This document shows positions 39,218-48,127 of a DNA stretch of 64,000 nt, piece by piece. The translations under genes and the position numbers were made by a program. A model generated the notes under the pieces. The model worked only from the letters and a program-made list of their open reading frames with translations, did no database searches and was not told where the DNA came from. The DNA is from Pseudomonas sp. GV085 (lineage in GTDB: Bacteria; Pseudomonadota; Gammaproteobacteria; Pseudomonadales; Pseudomonadaceae). The stretch lies in contig NZ_QAOV01000017.1 in the NCBI RefSeq assembly GCF_003050925.1, forward strand, positions 50,969 to 114,968, read 5' to 3'. The first letter of the stretch is position 1. Each line of letters begins with the position of its first letter.

Positions 39218-41191
39218 TCATTCACTGGTAAGGGCTGTGACCGGGTCGAGTCGGGCAGCCTTGCGGGCCGGCATGTAGCCGAAAACGACACCGGTGACCA
39301 GGGCGCAGCCGAAGGCACCCAGCACCGCTATCAGGGAAAAGGCGACAGCGACTTCGCTGAAAATCAGCACGCCGCCGACGATCAGCGCCAGGGCGATCCC
39401 GGTGAGGCCGCCCACCACCGAGAGCATCACCGCTTCGGTGAGGAACTGGCGCAGGATGTCGCGCTGGCGGGCACCGGTGGCCATGCGGATGCCGATCTCG
39501 CGAGTGCGTTCGCGCACGGTCATGAGCATGATGTTCATCACGCCGATCCCGCCCACCAGCAGCGAAATCGCCGCAATCGAGCCGAGCATCAGCGACAGGG
39601 TGTTTTGCGTGCGCGCCTCGGCCTGGATCATCGCCGCGTTGTTGGTCAGCTCGAAATCGTGCTTGCCGTCGTGCAGGTGCAGCATCAGTTGCTCGATGGC
39701 TTTTTCGGTTTCCTTGACCTTGCGCGCGTCGGCGGCGGCGATGGCGATGTACTCGGGATTGTGGCTGCCGAACAGGCGCACGCTCGCGGCGGAGTAGGGG
39801 ATGGCGATGCGGTCGTCGCTGTCGGAATCGCCGGAGCTGGCGCCTTTTTCCGCGAGCACGCCGACCACCTGGAAGGGGACGTTTTCGATCAGGATGTACT
39901 GGCCGATCGGGTTGGCCACGTCCTTGAGCAGCTTGGTCCGCACCTTGTGCCCGATCACTGCGACCGCCGCGGCGTTCTGCTCATCGGCGTGGGTGAAGTA
40001 GCTGCCTTCGACCACCGGCCAGTTGAAAATCGCCGGGAAGTTGGTGTCGTTGCCGCCGACGTAGCTCATGTGATCGAGGTTGCCAAAGCGCACCCCGGCC
40101 TCCTGGCCGTTGACCGGCATGATCCGCATCACTTGGGGCAAACTGGCAATCGCCGCGACCTCATCGAGGGTGACGATGCCCATGGGCGTGCGCGGGTTGG
40201 GCGCCGAGCCGCTGAGGTAGATGATGTTGGAACCGAACGCGCCCATCTGCGCCATCACCTGGCGCTTGCTGCCTTCGCCGACGGCGAGCATCACCACCAC
40301 CGAGGCGACGCCGATGATGATCCCGAGCAGGGTCAGCGCGGTGCGGAACTTGTTGATCCACATCACCCGCCACGCCGCGTGTACGGCATCGACCAATTCG
40401 CCTTTCCAGGCGCCGGTGGCTTCGGCGCCTTCGCTCAGGCGCTTGCGCAAATCGACGGCTTGCAGGGCACCGGGGTTGGCCGAGTTCTGCGCGGCGGGAT
40501 TGCCCCGGGCGCTGTCGCTGATGATCAGGCCGTCGCGGATCTCGATGACGCGTTTGGCCCGGGCCGCCACTTCGCGGTCGTGGGTGATAAGGATTACCAC
40601 GTGGCCCTGGCTCGCCAATTCGTCGAGCAGGGCCATGACCTCGGCGCCGCTGTGGCTGTCGAGGGCGCCGGTGGGTTCGTCGGCCAGGATGATGTGGCCG
40701 CCGTTCATCAGTGCGCGGGCAATCGACACCCGCTGCTGCTGCCCGCCGGAGAGTTGATGGGGGCGGTTGCCGGTGCGCGAGGCCAGACCGAGACGCTCGA
40801 GCAGGGCGGCGGCGCGGGCGTGGCGTTCGACGGCCGGGGTGCCGGCATAGATGGCCGGCATTTCGACGTTTTCCTGGGCCGAACCGGATGGAATCAGGTG
40901 GTAGCCCTGGAACACAAAGCCAAAGGCTTCACGCCGCAGCCAGGCCAGTTCGTCGCTGTCCAGGGTGGCGACATTTTCCCCGGCGAAGCGGTATTCGCCC
41001 GAAGTCGGGCGGTCGAGGCAGCCGAGGATGTTCATCAGCGTCGACTTGCCGGAGCCGGAAGCGCCGACAATCGCCACGAACTCGCCGGCATGGATCGACA
41101 GGTCGATGCCACGCAGCACGTGGACTTCAGGCGCGTCGCCACCGCCGTAGGCTTTGCGGATGTGCGAAAGGTCGATCAGGGGCGTGTGCAT
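39218..41191 (-). CDS. pvdT: MacB-type ABC transporter of the pyoverdine pump
   Basis: A 657-residue MacB-family protein: N-terminal nucleotide-binding domain (Walker A GASGSGKST, signature LSGGQQQR, Walker B HIILADEPTGALD), a transmembrane segment near residue 285, a periplasmic MacB_PCD domain and three C-terminal transmembrane helices with the FtsX-like region. It powers PvdRT-OpmQ. The start codon directly abuts the pvdR stop codon. Confidence 0.95.
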   Translation of the reverse strand: MHTPLIDLSHIRKAYGGGDAPEVHVLRGIDLSIHAGEFVAIVGASGSGKSTLMNILGCLDRPTSGEYRFAGENVATLDSDELAWLRREAFGFVFQGYHLIPSGSAQENVEMPAIYAGTPAVERHARAAALLERLGLASRTGNRPHQLSGGQQQRVSIARALMNGGHIILADEPTGALDSHSGAEVMALLDELASQGHVVILITHDREVAARAKRVIEIRDGLIISDSARGNPAAQNSANPGALQAVDLRKRLSEGAEATGAWKGELVDAVHAAWRVMWINKFRTALTLLGIIIGVASVVVMLAVGEGSKRQVMAQMGAFGSNIIYLSGSAPNPRTPMGIVTLDEVAAIASLPQVMRIMPVNGQEAGVRFGNLDHMSYVGGNDTNFPAIFNWPVVEGSYFTHADEQNAAAVAVIGHKVRTKLLKDVANPIGQYILIENVPFQVVGVLAEKGASSGDSDSDDRIAIPYSAASVRLFGSHNPEYIAIAAADARKVKETEKAIEQLMLHLHDGKHDFELTNNAAMIQAEARTQNTLSLMLGSIAAISLLVGGIGVMNIMLMTVRERTREIGIRMATGARQRDILRQFLTEAVMLSVVGGLTGIALALIVGGVLIFSEVAVAFSLIAVLGAFGCALVTGVVFGYMPARKAARLDPVTALTSE

Positions 41192-42364
41192 TCAGCCGCC
41201 ACTCCCGTCGACCGGGCCGATCAACAGGTGATCGCCTTCTTGCAGGCCTTCGAGGATCTGTACCCGCAGGCGGTCGCTGATGCCGGTCCGCACGTTGCGT
41301 TGTTCGATGCTGCCATTGCTGGCGACCACTTGCGCGGTCTGCAGGTCTGCCTGCGCGCCGGCGTGCAGGGCGGCGACGGGCGCAGTGAGTACGTTCTGCG
41401 CCTGATTGGCGACGAAAAATACCTGGGTGGTCATTTCCGCCATCAGCGCGTTGTCGGCGTTGTCGACGTCCAGCAGCACGGTGTACAGCACCACGCGGGC
41501 ACTCCCGCTTTTGCTGGTGCTGGCGGGGCTGCCGCCGCCCTGGCTGGTCTGGTCCAGCGGCTTGGGCGGTACGGGGAGGATTTGCCGCACGGTGCTGGTC
41601 CAGCGCCGGGTGCCGCCACTCAGGGTGGTGAACCAGGCGTGCATGCCGGGTTTGACGTGGCCGATGTCGGCCTCCGAGACCTCGGCCCACACGGTCATCG
41701 GCGACAGCTTGGCGATGCGCAGGATCAGCGGAGTCTGCTGCTGGGCGTTGAGGGTCTGGCCGACCCGGGCATCCAGCGCCACCACGGTGCCGGCCATCGG
41801 TGCATAAATCCGCGTGTAACCGAGCTCCGCCTGATCGCTGCGCAGGCTGGCTTCGGCCTGGCGGATCTGCGCCTGGAACATGTCGACCCGTGCCTGGGTG
41901 GCGCGCAGTTCGGCCTGGGCGGTCTGCACGTCTTCTTCACGGGTGGCGCCACCGGCGGCGAGGTTCTGTTGGCGCTGGTATTTCTGCCGGGCCAGGTCGT
42001 GCTGCGCCCGCTGTTCCTGCAGCTGTGCCTTGAGGTTTTCGATGGAAAAGCGCCCGGCGTCGAGTTTGGCCTGTTGCGTGGACGGGTCGATTTCCACCAG
42101 CAGCTGGCCTTCCTTGACCAGGTCGCCGACTTCCACGTGGATCTTGTGGATCTGCCCGGAGGCCTGGGCGCCGACGTCGACATAGCGCCGCGGTTGCAGG
42201 GTGCCCAATGCCGTGACGCTGCTTTCAATGTCGGCGCGGCTGACCTGGACGGTGACGAGCCCGTCGCGTCCCGGCGCAATGAACTGCCAGGCGGCGACGG
42301 CCACCACGGGGATCAGACAAAGTGCTGCAAGCAGGGCGCGTCGGGTCTGTCGGGGACGTTTCAT
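41192..42364 (-). CDS. pvdR: Periplasmic adaptor (MacA-type) of the pyoverdine pump
   Basis: A 390-residue membrane-fusion protein: N-terminal signal anchor (ALLAALCLIPVVAVAAW), lipoyl halves (ASGQIHKIHVEVGDLVKEGQ and IYAPMAGTVVALDARVGQ) flanking an alpha-helical hairpin (residues ~95-180), then beta-barrel and membrane-proximal domains. It joins PvdT to OpmQ. First gene of pvdR-pvdT-opmQ, with a perfect PvdS box 79 bases upstream at 42443-42467. Start 42364 is chosen because the signal anchor begins there. Confidence 0.94.
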   Translation of the reverse strand: MKRPRQTRRALLAALCLIPVVAVAAWQFIAPGRDGLVTVQVSRADIESSVTALGTLQPRRYVDVGAQASGQIHKIHVEVGDLVKEGQLLVEIDPSTQQAKLDAGRFSIENLKAQLQEQRAQHDLARQKYQRQQNLAAGGATREEDVQTAQAELRATQARVDMFQAQIRQAEASLRSDQAELGYTRIYAPMAGTVVALDARVGQTLNAQQQTPLILRIAKLSPMTVWAEVSEADIGHVKPGMHAWFTTLSGGTRRWTSTVRQILPVPPKPLDQTSQGGGSPASTSKSGSARVVLYTVLLDVDNADNALMAEMTTQVFFVANQAQNVLTAPVAALHAGAQADLQTAQVVASNGSIEQRNVRTGISDRLRVQILEGLQEGDHLLIGPVDGSGG

Positions 42365-42442
42365 GCAGGGTTCCGGCCTGGGAAAATCGGCCCGTCGTTC
42401 AGCGACGGGGAGACCGGGACGCAGACGGGGAGCTGTCCTGTA

Positions 42443-42467
42443 AACGATGGACCGGGCACAGAATTTA
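42443..42467 (-). promoter_or_regulatory. PvdS box for pvdRT-opmQ
   Basis: Minus strand TAAAT-N16-CGTT (ATTTA at 42463-42467, AACG at 42443-42446 on the plus strand). It matches the consensus exactly. Confidence 0.85.
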
Positions 42468-42487
42468 GGCGACGACACAAACCACTA

Positions 42488-42590
42488 CTGTAGGAGCGAG
42501 CTTGCTCGCGATGGTCGTGAACGATGATGCGTACTTTCTGATTTAACGCGTCGTCCTTGCGACCATCGCGAGCGAGCTCGCTCCTACAGG
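42488..42590. repeat. REPIN
   Basis: CTGTAGGAGCGAGCTTGCTC on the left and GAGCGAGCTCGCTCCTACAG on the right, in the region between divergent pvdR and the sigma factor gene. Confidence 0.9.
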
Positions 42591-42633
42591 GGGCGAGACA
42601 AATTGCCGGGCAAGTTGAAGCAGCACTTTAAAT

Positions 42634-42660
42634 CTATATGAGAATTACTATAAATTACGC
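42634..42660 (+). promoter_or_regulatory. AT-rich promoter region of the sigma factor gene
   Basis: TATATGAGAATTACTATAAATTA lies about 95 bases before the sigma factor start. It is Fur-box-like (runs of AT with AGAAT) but only about 11 of 19 consensus positions match. Iron control through Fur is expected for an fpvI-type gene, but the site is not certain. Confidence 0.35.
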
Positions 42661-42752
42661 GACTTAAATTGCCACTATCTTGCTACTGCGTAATTCAGCG
42701 GTCGCCGGAACGGCTCAAGGACAGAAACCGCACCCCCGTGCGGACGGGAGTC

Positions 42753-43235
42753 ATGTTGGAAAACTACTATCGCGAGCTGGTGTGTTTCCTCAACGCCAGG
42801 CTGGGCAACCGTCAGGTGGCCGAAGATGTGGTGCATGACGCTTATCTGCGCGTGCTGGAACGGACCAGCGATGCGCCGATCGAGCAGCCCCGGGCATTCC
42901 TCTATCGCACCGCCCTCAACCTGGTCATCGATGACCACCGCCGCAACGCCTTGCGTCGAGCCGAACCGCTGGACGTGCTCGATAGCGAGGAACGCTACTT
43001 CACGCCGTCGCCGCACAAGGTCCTCGATCACGGTCAGCGCCTGGACATGCTTCAGCGGGCCCTGGCGGAGTTGCCACGGCTGTGCCGCGAGAGTTTCCTG
43101 CTGCGCAAGATCGAAGGCCTGTCCCATCCGCAGATTGCCGAGCAACTGGGCATTTCCCGGGCAATGGTCGAGAAGCACATTGTCAACGCCATGAAGCATT
43201 GCCGTGCGCGGATGCGACAGTGGGACGCCCAGTGA
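42753..43235 (+). CDS. fpvI: FpvI-like ECF sigma factor
   Basis: A 160-residue ECF sigma factor of the iron-starvation group. Region 2 contains VAEDVVHDAYLRVLE; region 4 contains CRESFLLRKIEGLSHPQIAEQLGI and SRAMVEKHIVNAMKHC. It resembles FpvI (short, MLENYYRELV start) rather than PvdS. FpvI is held by an anti-sigma protein and released when FpvA binds ferripyoverdine, driving fpvA. No fpvR-like anti-sigma gene is in this window, which is unusual for most FecI-type pairs but normal for FpvI. Start 42753 has GGGAG three bases upstream; a frame open to 42669 has only a TTG start. Confidence 0.88.
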   Translation: MLENYYRELVCFLNARLGNRQVAEDVVHDAYLRVLERTSDAPIEQPRAFLYRTALNLVIDDHRRNALRRAEPLDVLDSEERYFTPSPHKVLDHGQRLDMLQRALAELPRLCRESFLLRKIEGLSHPQIAEQLGISRAMVEKHIVNAMKHCRARMRQWDAQ

Positions 43236-43246
43236 TCCTGCGCGGT

Positions 43247-43271
43247 TAAATTTTTTTTCACGGTCCTCGTT
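43247..43271 (+). promoter_or_regulatory. PvdS box for pvdA
   Basis: TAAAT (43247-43251), 16 bases, CGTT (43268-43271). It lies 98 bases upstream of pvdA, just after the end of the sigma factor gene. Confidence 0.85.
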
Positions 43272-43368
43272 CCTACTCAACAGACGACCTGTTGTGCGGC
43301 CCAAGGCCTGTCAGGTCACTTAGGTTCAATGCCCCGCGGTTGAGGGGAACATCCAGAGGACACTGGAC

Positions 43369-44706
43369 ATGACACAGGCAATTGCAGCGCCCCTCGTTCA
43401 CGACCTGATCGGCGTCGGTTTCGGCCCGTCGAACCTGGCACTGGCCATCGCGCTGCAAGAGCGCGGGGCGAGCCAGGGCAACCTGGATGTGCTGTTTCTC
43501 GACAAGCAGGCCGACTACCGCTGGCACGGCAACACCCTGGTGACCCAGAGCGAGTTGCAGATTTCCTTCCTCAAGGATCTGGTGACCCTGCGCAATCCGA
43601 CCAGCCCTTACTCGTTCGTCAACTACCTCAAGGCCCACGGACGCCTGGTGGACTTCATCAACCTGGGCACCTTCTATCCGTGCCGTATGGAGTACAACGA
43701 CTACCTGCGCTGGGTCGCTGGGCAATTCACCGCGCAAAGCCGCTACGGCGAAGAAGTGCTGACCATCGAGCCGGTGCTGCACAACCATCAGGTCGAGGCG
43801 TTGCGGGTGATTTCCCGCGATGGTAGCGGGCATCAGCAGGTGCGCACCACCCGTTCGGTGGTGGTCAGCGCCGGTGGCACGCCGCGCATTCCCGAAGTGT
43901 TCAAGGCGCTCAAGGATGACGGCCGGGTGTTCCACCATTCCCAGTACCTGGCGCAGATGGCCAAACAGCCGTGCGTGGACAACCGGCCGATGAGCATTGC
44001 GATCATCGGTGGCGGGCAGAGCGCGGCGGAGGCCTTCATCGACTTGAACGACAGCTTCCCGTCGGTGCAGGTGGACATGATCCTGCGCGGCTCGGCACTC
44101 AAGCCGGCCGACGATAGCCCTTTCGTCAACGAGGTGTTCTCGCCGGAGTTCACCGACCTGGTGTTCCAGCAGCCCGACAGCGAGCGCGAGCGACTGGTGA
44201 ACGAGTACCACAACACCAACTATTCAGTGGTGGACATCGATTTGATCGAGCGCATCTATGGCATCTTCTACCGGCAGAAAGTCTCGGGCATCGCTCGTCA
44301 TGCGTTCCACACCCTGACCACCCTCTCAAAGGCCACCGCCAACGAGCGCGGTATCGAACTGGTGTTGCGCAACAACGCCACCGGCGAAGTCTCGGTGCGT
44401 CACTACGACGCCGTGGTGCTGGCCACCGGTTATGAGCGGCAGATGCACCGCAAGTTGCTGGCACCGCTTGAAGAGTACCTGGGTGATTTCGAGGTCGATC
44501 GCAACTACAAACTGATCACCGATGAACGCTGCAAGGCCGGCCTCTACATGCAGGGCTTCTGCCAGGCCAGCCATGGGCTGAGCGACACCTTGCTGTCGAT
44601 CCTGCCGATTCGTGCCGATGAGATTGCCGGCTCGCTGTATGAGCATGGCAAGCATCGCGGGCATGGGCGGTCGGTGGTGGATTTGTTGTTGGCGACCGCC
44701 AGCTGA
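43369..44706 (+). CDS. pvdA: L-ornithine N5-monooxygenase
   Basis: A 445-residue flavin- and NADPH-dependent hydroxylase that makes N5-hydroxyornithine, the substrate of the last NRPS module. Motifs: FAD-binding GVGFGPSNLALA (residues ~15-26), NADPH-binding IIGGGQSAAEAF (~205-216) and the third conserved motif LATGYERQ (~350). Length is close to the ~443 residues of PvdA. Own PvdS box upstream. The gene ends just before a REP pair. Confidence 0.96.
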   Translation: MTQAIAAPLVHDLIGVGFGPSNLALAIALQERGASQGNLDVLFLDKQADYRWHGNTLVTQSELQISFLKDLVTLRNPTSPYSFVNYLKAHGRLVDFINLGTFYPCRMEYNDYLRWVAGQFTAQSRYGEEVLTIEPVLHNHQVEALRVISRDGSGHQQVRTTRSVVVSAGGTPRIPEVFKALKDDGRVFHHSQYLAQMAKQPCVDNRPMSIAIIGGGQSAAEAFIDLNDSFPSVQVDMILRGSALKPADDSPFVNEVFSPEFTDLVFQQPDSERERLVNEYHNTNYSVVDIDLIERIYGIFYRQKVSGIARHAFHTLTTLSKATANERGIELVLRNNATGEVSVRHYDAVVLATGYERQMHRKLLAPLEEYLGDFEVDRNYKLITDERCKAGLYMQGFCQASHGLSDTLLSILPIRADEIAGSLYEHGKHRGHGRSVVDLLLATAS

Positions 44707-44726
44707 GTTTGCTGCGTCTGTAAGGC

Positions 44727-44807
44727 CGCCATCGCGAGCAGGCTCGCTCCTACAATGGACCGGTGTTCACAGGACCAATGTAGGAGTGAGCCTGCTCGCG
44801 ATGAGGC
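44727..44807. repeat. REP pair, tail-to-tail
   Basis: CCATCGCGAGCAGGCTCGCTCC then TGTAGGAGTGAGCCTGCTCG about 30 bases later, between pvdA and the mgtA leader. Confidence 0.85.
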
Positions 44808-44829
44808 CATTGAAATCACCCAAGACCCT

Positions 44830-45276
44830 CAATCCTGAACCCTTCCTGAAGATCCCCACGATTCCCCCCGGGCAAGCTTTTGTATCGGGTTTACTCGCCA
44901 AACATCGGGGCGTAAGCTTCGCGCGTTTTCATCCATTACGGAGACCCACAGTGGGTACTTGTTCGAGTGACAGTTGTCGGCCGGTCCCGGTAACCGGCAT
45001 TTTCTCGGCAAGATAACGCGCAGTTTCCTGTGCCGTTGTCTCGCCGAAAAGCGAGCAGCGGCATCCTGATCATGGCCAGTCCGGGCCATGTCCCGACGTC
45101 CCTCTCATCGACGCTGAACAGTGCGTGGTTTCGACTCTTTGTCGTGGCCGCCGCTCTATCGACACGCCTGTCATTCGTGACCGGCGCGCCAGGCCTTGCT
45201 TTGCCGGTCGTTCCGGCGGCAGCGGCGTGGACCTGCCTGCTCGACGGTTTCCCGGCTGACCAAAGGGGCACCAGCC
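44830..45276 (+). other. Long leader region of mgtA
   Basis: About 450 bases between the pvdA-side repeats and the mgtA start, without a convincing gene. Local hairpins include CATGGCC (45071-45077) with GGCCATG (45084-45090) and CTCGC/GCGAG near 45038-45055. An ATG at 45072 inside the first hairpin opens a short frame that runs past the mgtA start in another phase. A Mg2+-responsive leader, as in enteric mgtA, is conceivable, but no known riboswitch class was recognised. Confidence 0.3.
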
Positions 45277-47988
45277 ATGAAACTTACCCTCAAGGAACTC
45301 TTCGCAGGTTTCCTGCGTAACCGCCACATCGCCCGGCACTTCCGTCGCCTGGCGTTGCTGGAAACCTTCACCGACACTACGGTCAGCCGTGAAGTCCCGC
45401 CCACCCTGGCGCAAACCCTGGTGGCCGCTGCCGGCAGCGACACCGGTCAGTTGCTCAACACCCTGGGCAGTCACACCGACGGCTTGAGCGAACTCGAAGC
45501 CGATGCCCTGCGCGAGCAATACGGCCTCAACGAAGTCGAGCACGAACAGCCGCTGCCCTGGTGGACGCACCTTTGGCACTGCTACAAGAATCCGTTCAAC
45601 CTGCTGCTGACGTTGCTGGCGGTCATCTCCTGGCTGACTGAAGACATGAAAGCCGCCATCGTGATTTTCTCCATGGTGGTGCTCTCGACCTTGCTGCGTT
45701 TCTGGCAGGAAACCAAATCCAACCAGGCCGCCGATGCCCTCAAGGCCATGGTCAGCAACACCGCCACGGTGATGCGCCGGGACCTTGAGGACCGCGGCGC
45801 GCAGCGCATCGAACTGCCGATCAGGCAACTGGTGCCGGGCGACCTGATCGTGCTGTCGGCCGGTGACATGATTCCCGCCGATTGCCGGGTGCTCAGCGCC
45901 AAGGACCTGTTCGTCAGCCAGGCGGCCATGACCGGTGAATCGATGCCGGTGGAAAAATTTCCCCGCCAGCAGGACCGCGACACGCTCAACCCGCTGGACC
46001 TGGACAACATCCTGTTCATGGGCACCAACGTGGTGTCCGGCACGGCCATGGCGGTGATCCTCACCACCGGCAACAGCACCTATTTCGGTGCCCTGGCCCA
46101 GCGCGTGGGTGCAACCGACCGGGCGCCGACTTCGTTCCAGACCGGGGTCAACAAAGTCAGCTGGTTGCTGATCCGCTTCATGTTCGTGATGGCGCCACTG
46201 GTGTTGTTCATCAACGGTTTCACCAAGGGCGACTGGACCGAAGCGCTGCTGTTCGCGCTGTCGATTGCCGTGGGCCTCACCCCGGAAATGCTGCCGATGA
46301 TCGTCACCTCGACCCTGGCCAAGGGCGCGGTGTTCCTGTCGCGCAAGAAAGTCATCGTCAAACGCCTCGACGCCATCCAGAACTTCGGCGCCATGGATGT
46401 GCTGTGCACCGACAAGACCGGCACCCTGACCCAGGACAAGATCTTCCTGGCGCGCAACGTCGATGTCTGGGGCAACGACTCGGATGACGTGCTGGAAATG
46501 GCCTACCTCAACAGCTACTACCAGACCGGCCTGAAAAACCTGCTGGATGTGGCGGTGCTCGAACACGTCGAGATCCACCGTGAGCTGAAAGTCGGCACGG
46601 CGTTTCGCAAGGTCGACGAGATCCCGTTCGACTTCACCCGCCGGCGCATGTCGGTGGTGGTCGCCGAGCGCGATCAACCGCACCTGCTGATCTGCAAGGG
46701 CGCGGTGGAAGAAGTGCTGGCGGTCTGCTCGCGGGTGCGTCACGGCGAAGTCGATGAAGCCTTGACCGAAGAGTTGCTGGCGCGCATCCGTCAGGTCACG
46801 GCTACGTTCAACGCCGAAGGCCTGCGTGTGGTGGCGGTTGCTGCGCGGCCGATGACCGAAGGGCGCGACACCTACAGCCTGGCCGATGAGCAGGCACTGA
46901 CGCTGATCGGCTACGTGGCGTTCCTCGATCCACCGAAAGAAAGCACGGCGCCCGCCCTCAAGGCGTTGGCAGCCCACGGCGTGGCGGTGAAAGTGCTGAC
47001 CGGCGACAACGAGCTGGTGACGGCGAAGATCTGCCGCGAAGTCGGCCTGGAACAGCAAGGCCTGCTGATGGGCAACGACATCGAGCGCATGAGCGATACC
47101 GAACTGGCGAAAGCCGTGGAGACCACCAACGTCTTCGCCAGGCTGACCCCGTCGCACAAGGAACGCATCGTCCGTCTGCTCAAGGGCAACGGCCATGTGG
47201 TCGGTTTCATGGGTGACGGCATCAACGATGCCCCGGCCCTGCGCACCGCCGACATCGGTATTTCGGTGGACAGCGCCGTGGACATCGCCAAGGAAGCGGC
47301 CGACATCATCCTGCTGGAAAAGAGCCTGATGGTGCTGGAGGAGGGCGTGCTGGAAGGCCGCCGGACCTTCGCCAATATGCTCAAGTACATCAAGATGACC
47401 GCCAGTTCGAACTTCGGCAACGTGTTCTCGGTGCTGGTGGCCAGTGCGTTCATCCCGTTCCTGCCGATGCTGCCGATGCACCTGCTGGTGCAGAACCTGC
47501 TCTATGACATTTCGCAGATCGCCATTCCGTTCGATAACGTCGATGACGAAATGCTCAAGCAACCACAGCGCTGGCAACCGGCGGATGTCGGGCGCTTCAT
47601 GTTGTTTTTCGGGCCCATCAGTTCGATCTTCGACATCAGCACGTTCGCCTTGATGTGGTACGTGTTCGATGCCAACACCCCGGATCACCAGACCCTGTTC
47701 CAGTCCGGCTGGTTCGTGGTCGGGCTGCTGACCCAGACCCTGATCGTGCACATGATCCGCACGCCGAAGATCCCGTTCCTGCAAAGCCGCGCGGCCATGC
47801 CCTTGCTGGTGATGACCGGCCTGATCATGGCCGTGGGGATTTTCCTGCCGATGGGACCGCTGGCGCATTACTTCAAATTGCAGGCGTTGCCCTCGCTGTA
47901 CTTCGTGTTCCTGCCGGTGATCCTGCTGGCGTACATGGCGCTGACCCAGGCGGTGAAGGGGTTCTACATTCGCCGGTTTGGCATGTAG
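45277..47988 (+). CDS. mgtA: Mg2+-importing P-type ATPase
   Basis: A 903-residue P-type ATPase of the P3B (Mg2+ uptake) group. Motifs: TGESMPVEK in the actuator domain (~residue 225), phosphorylation site LCTDKTGTLTQ (~380), GDGINDAPALR hinge (~645), about ten transmembrane helices including a C-terminal set of six (IPFLPMLPMHLLVQNLLYD). Start 45277 follows GGGGCACC; an open frame exists earlier in the leader but is not conserved-looking. The stop codon TAG (47986-47988) is supplied by the TGTAGGAGC end of a REP element. An mgtC-like gene lies 140 bases downstream. Confidence 0.93.
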   Translation: MKLTLKELFAGFLRNRHIARHFRRLALLETFTDTTVSREVPPTLAQTLVAAAGSDTGQLLNTLGSHTDGLSELEADALREQYGLNEVEHEQPLPWWTHLWHCYKNPFNLLLTLLAVISWLTEDMKAAIVIFSMVVLSTLLRFWQETKSNQAADALKAMVSNTATVMRRDLEDRGAQRIELPIRQLVPGDLIVLSAGDMIPADCRVLSAKDLFVSQAAMTGESMPVEKFPRQQDRDTLNPLDLDNILFMGTNVVSGTAMAVILTTGNSTYFGALAQRVGATDRAPTSFQTGVNKVSWLLIRFMFVMAPLVLFINGFTKGDWTEALLFALSIAVGLTPEMLPMIVTSTLAKGAVFLSRKKVIVKRLDAIQNFGAMDVLCTDKTGTLTQDKIFLARNVDVWGNDSDDVLEMAYLNSYYQTGLKNLLDVAVLEHVEIHRELKVGTAFRKVDEIPFDFTRRRMSVVVAERDQPHLLICKGAVEEVLAVCSRVRHGEVDEALTEELLARIRQVTATFNAEGLRVVAVAARPMTEGRDTYSLADEQALTLIGYVAFLDPPKESTAPALKALAAHGVAVKVLTGDNELVTAKICREVGLEQQGLLMGNDIERMSDTELAKAVETTNVFARLTPSHKERIVRLLKGNGHVVGFMGDGINDAPALRTADIGISVDSAVDIAKEAADIILLEKSLMVLEEGVLEGRRTFANMLKYIKMTASSNFGNVFSVLVASAFIPFLPMLPMHLLVQNLLYDISQIAIPFDNVDDEMLKQPQRWQPADVGRFMLFFGPISSIFDISTFALMWYVFDANTPDHQTLFQSGWFVVGLLTQTLIVHMIRTPKIPFLQSRAAMPLLVMTGLIMAVGIFLPMGPLAHYFKLQALPSLYFVFLPVILLAYMALTQAVKGFYIRRFGM

Positions 47989-48099
47989 GAGCGAGCTTGC
48001 TCGCGATGGTCGTTAACGATAACGCGTGTTGACTGGCTAAACGCGGCGCTCTTGAGTCCATCGTCGGAACGCCGCCCGGAGCAAGCTCGCTCCTACAGG
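47984..48099. repeat. REPIN with an expanded right arm
   Basis: ATGTAGGAGCGAGCTTGCTC starts inside the mgtA stop codon. The right half, ending GCAAGCTCGCTCCTACAG, contains an extra segment TCGTCGGAACGCCGCCCGG. The spacer matches that of the REPIN at 27729 closely. Confidence 0.85.
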
Positions 48100-48127
48100 A
48101 GGGCGTGTGTTTTTCAAGGATTTTCAT

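Noticed and set aside
39083..42493. A 1136-codon open frame on the plus strand opposite pvdR/pvdT
   Set aside because: The opposite strand encodes clear MacB and MacA homologues with all motifs; the plus-strand product is compositionally biased and unrecognisable.
42660..42695. Possible PvdS box before the sigma factor gene (TAAAT...CGT)
   Set aside because: The spacing between TAAAT and CGT is 19, not 16, so it does not fit the IS-box rule.
42669..42752. Upstream extension of the ECF sigma factor from a TTG
   Set aside because: The ATG at 42753 has GGGAG at the right distance and gives the usual FpvI-type N-terminus; the extension looks non-coding.
45070..47868. A 932-codon minus-strand frame opposite mgtA
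   Set aside because: mgtA carries DKTGT, TGES and GDGINDAP motifs in the other strand; the antisense frame is a codon-bias artefact.
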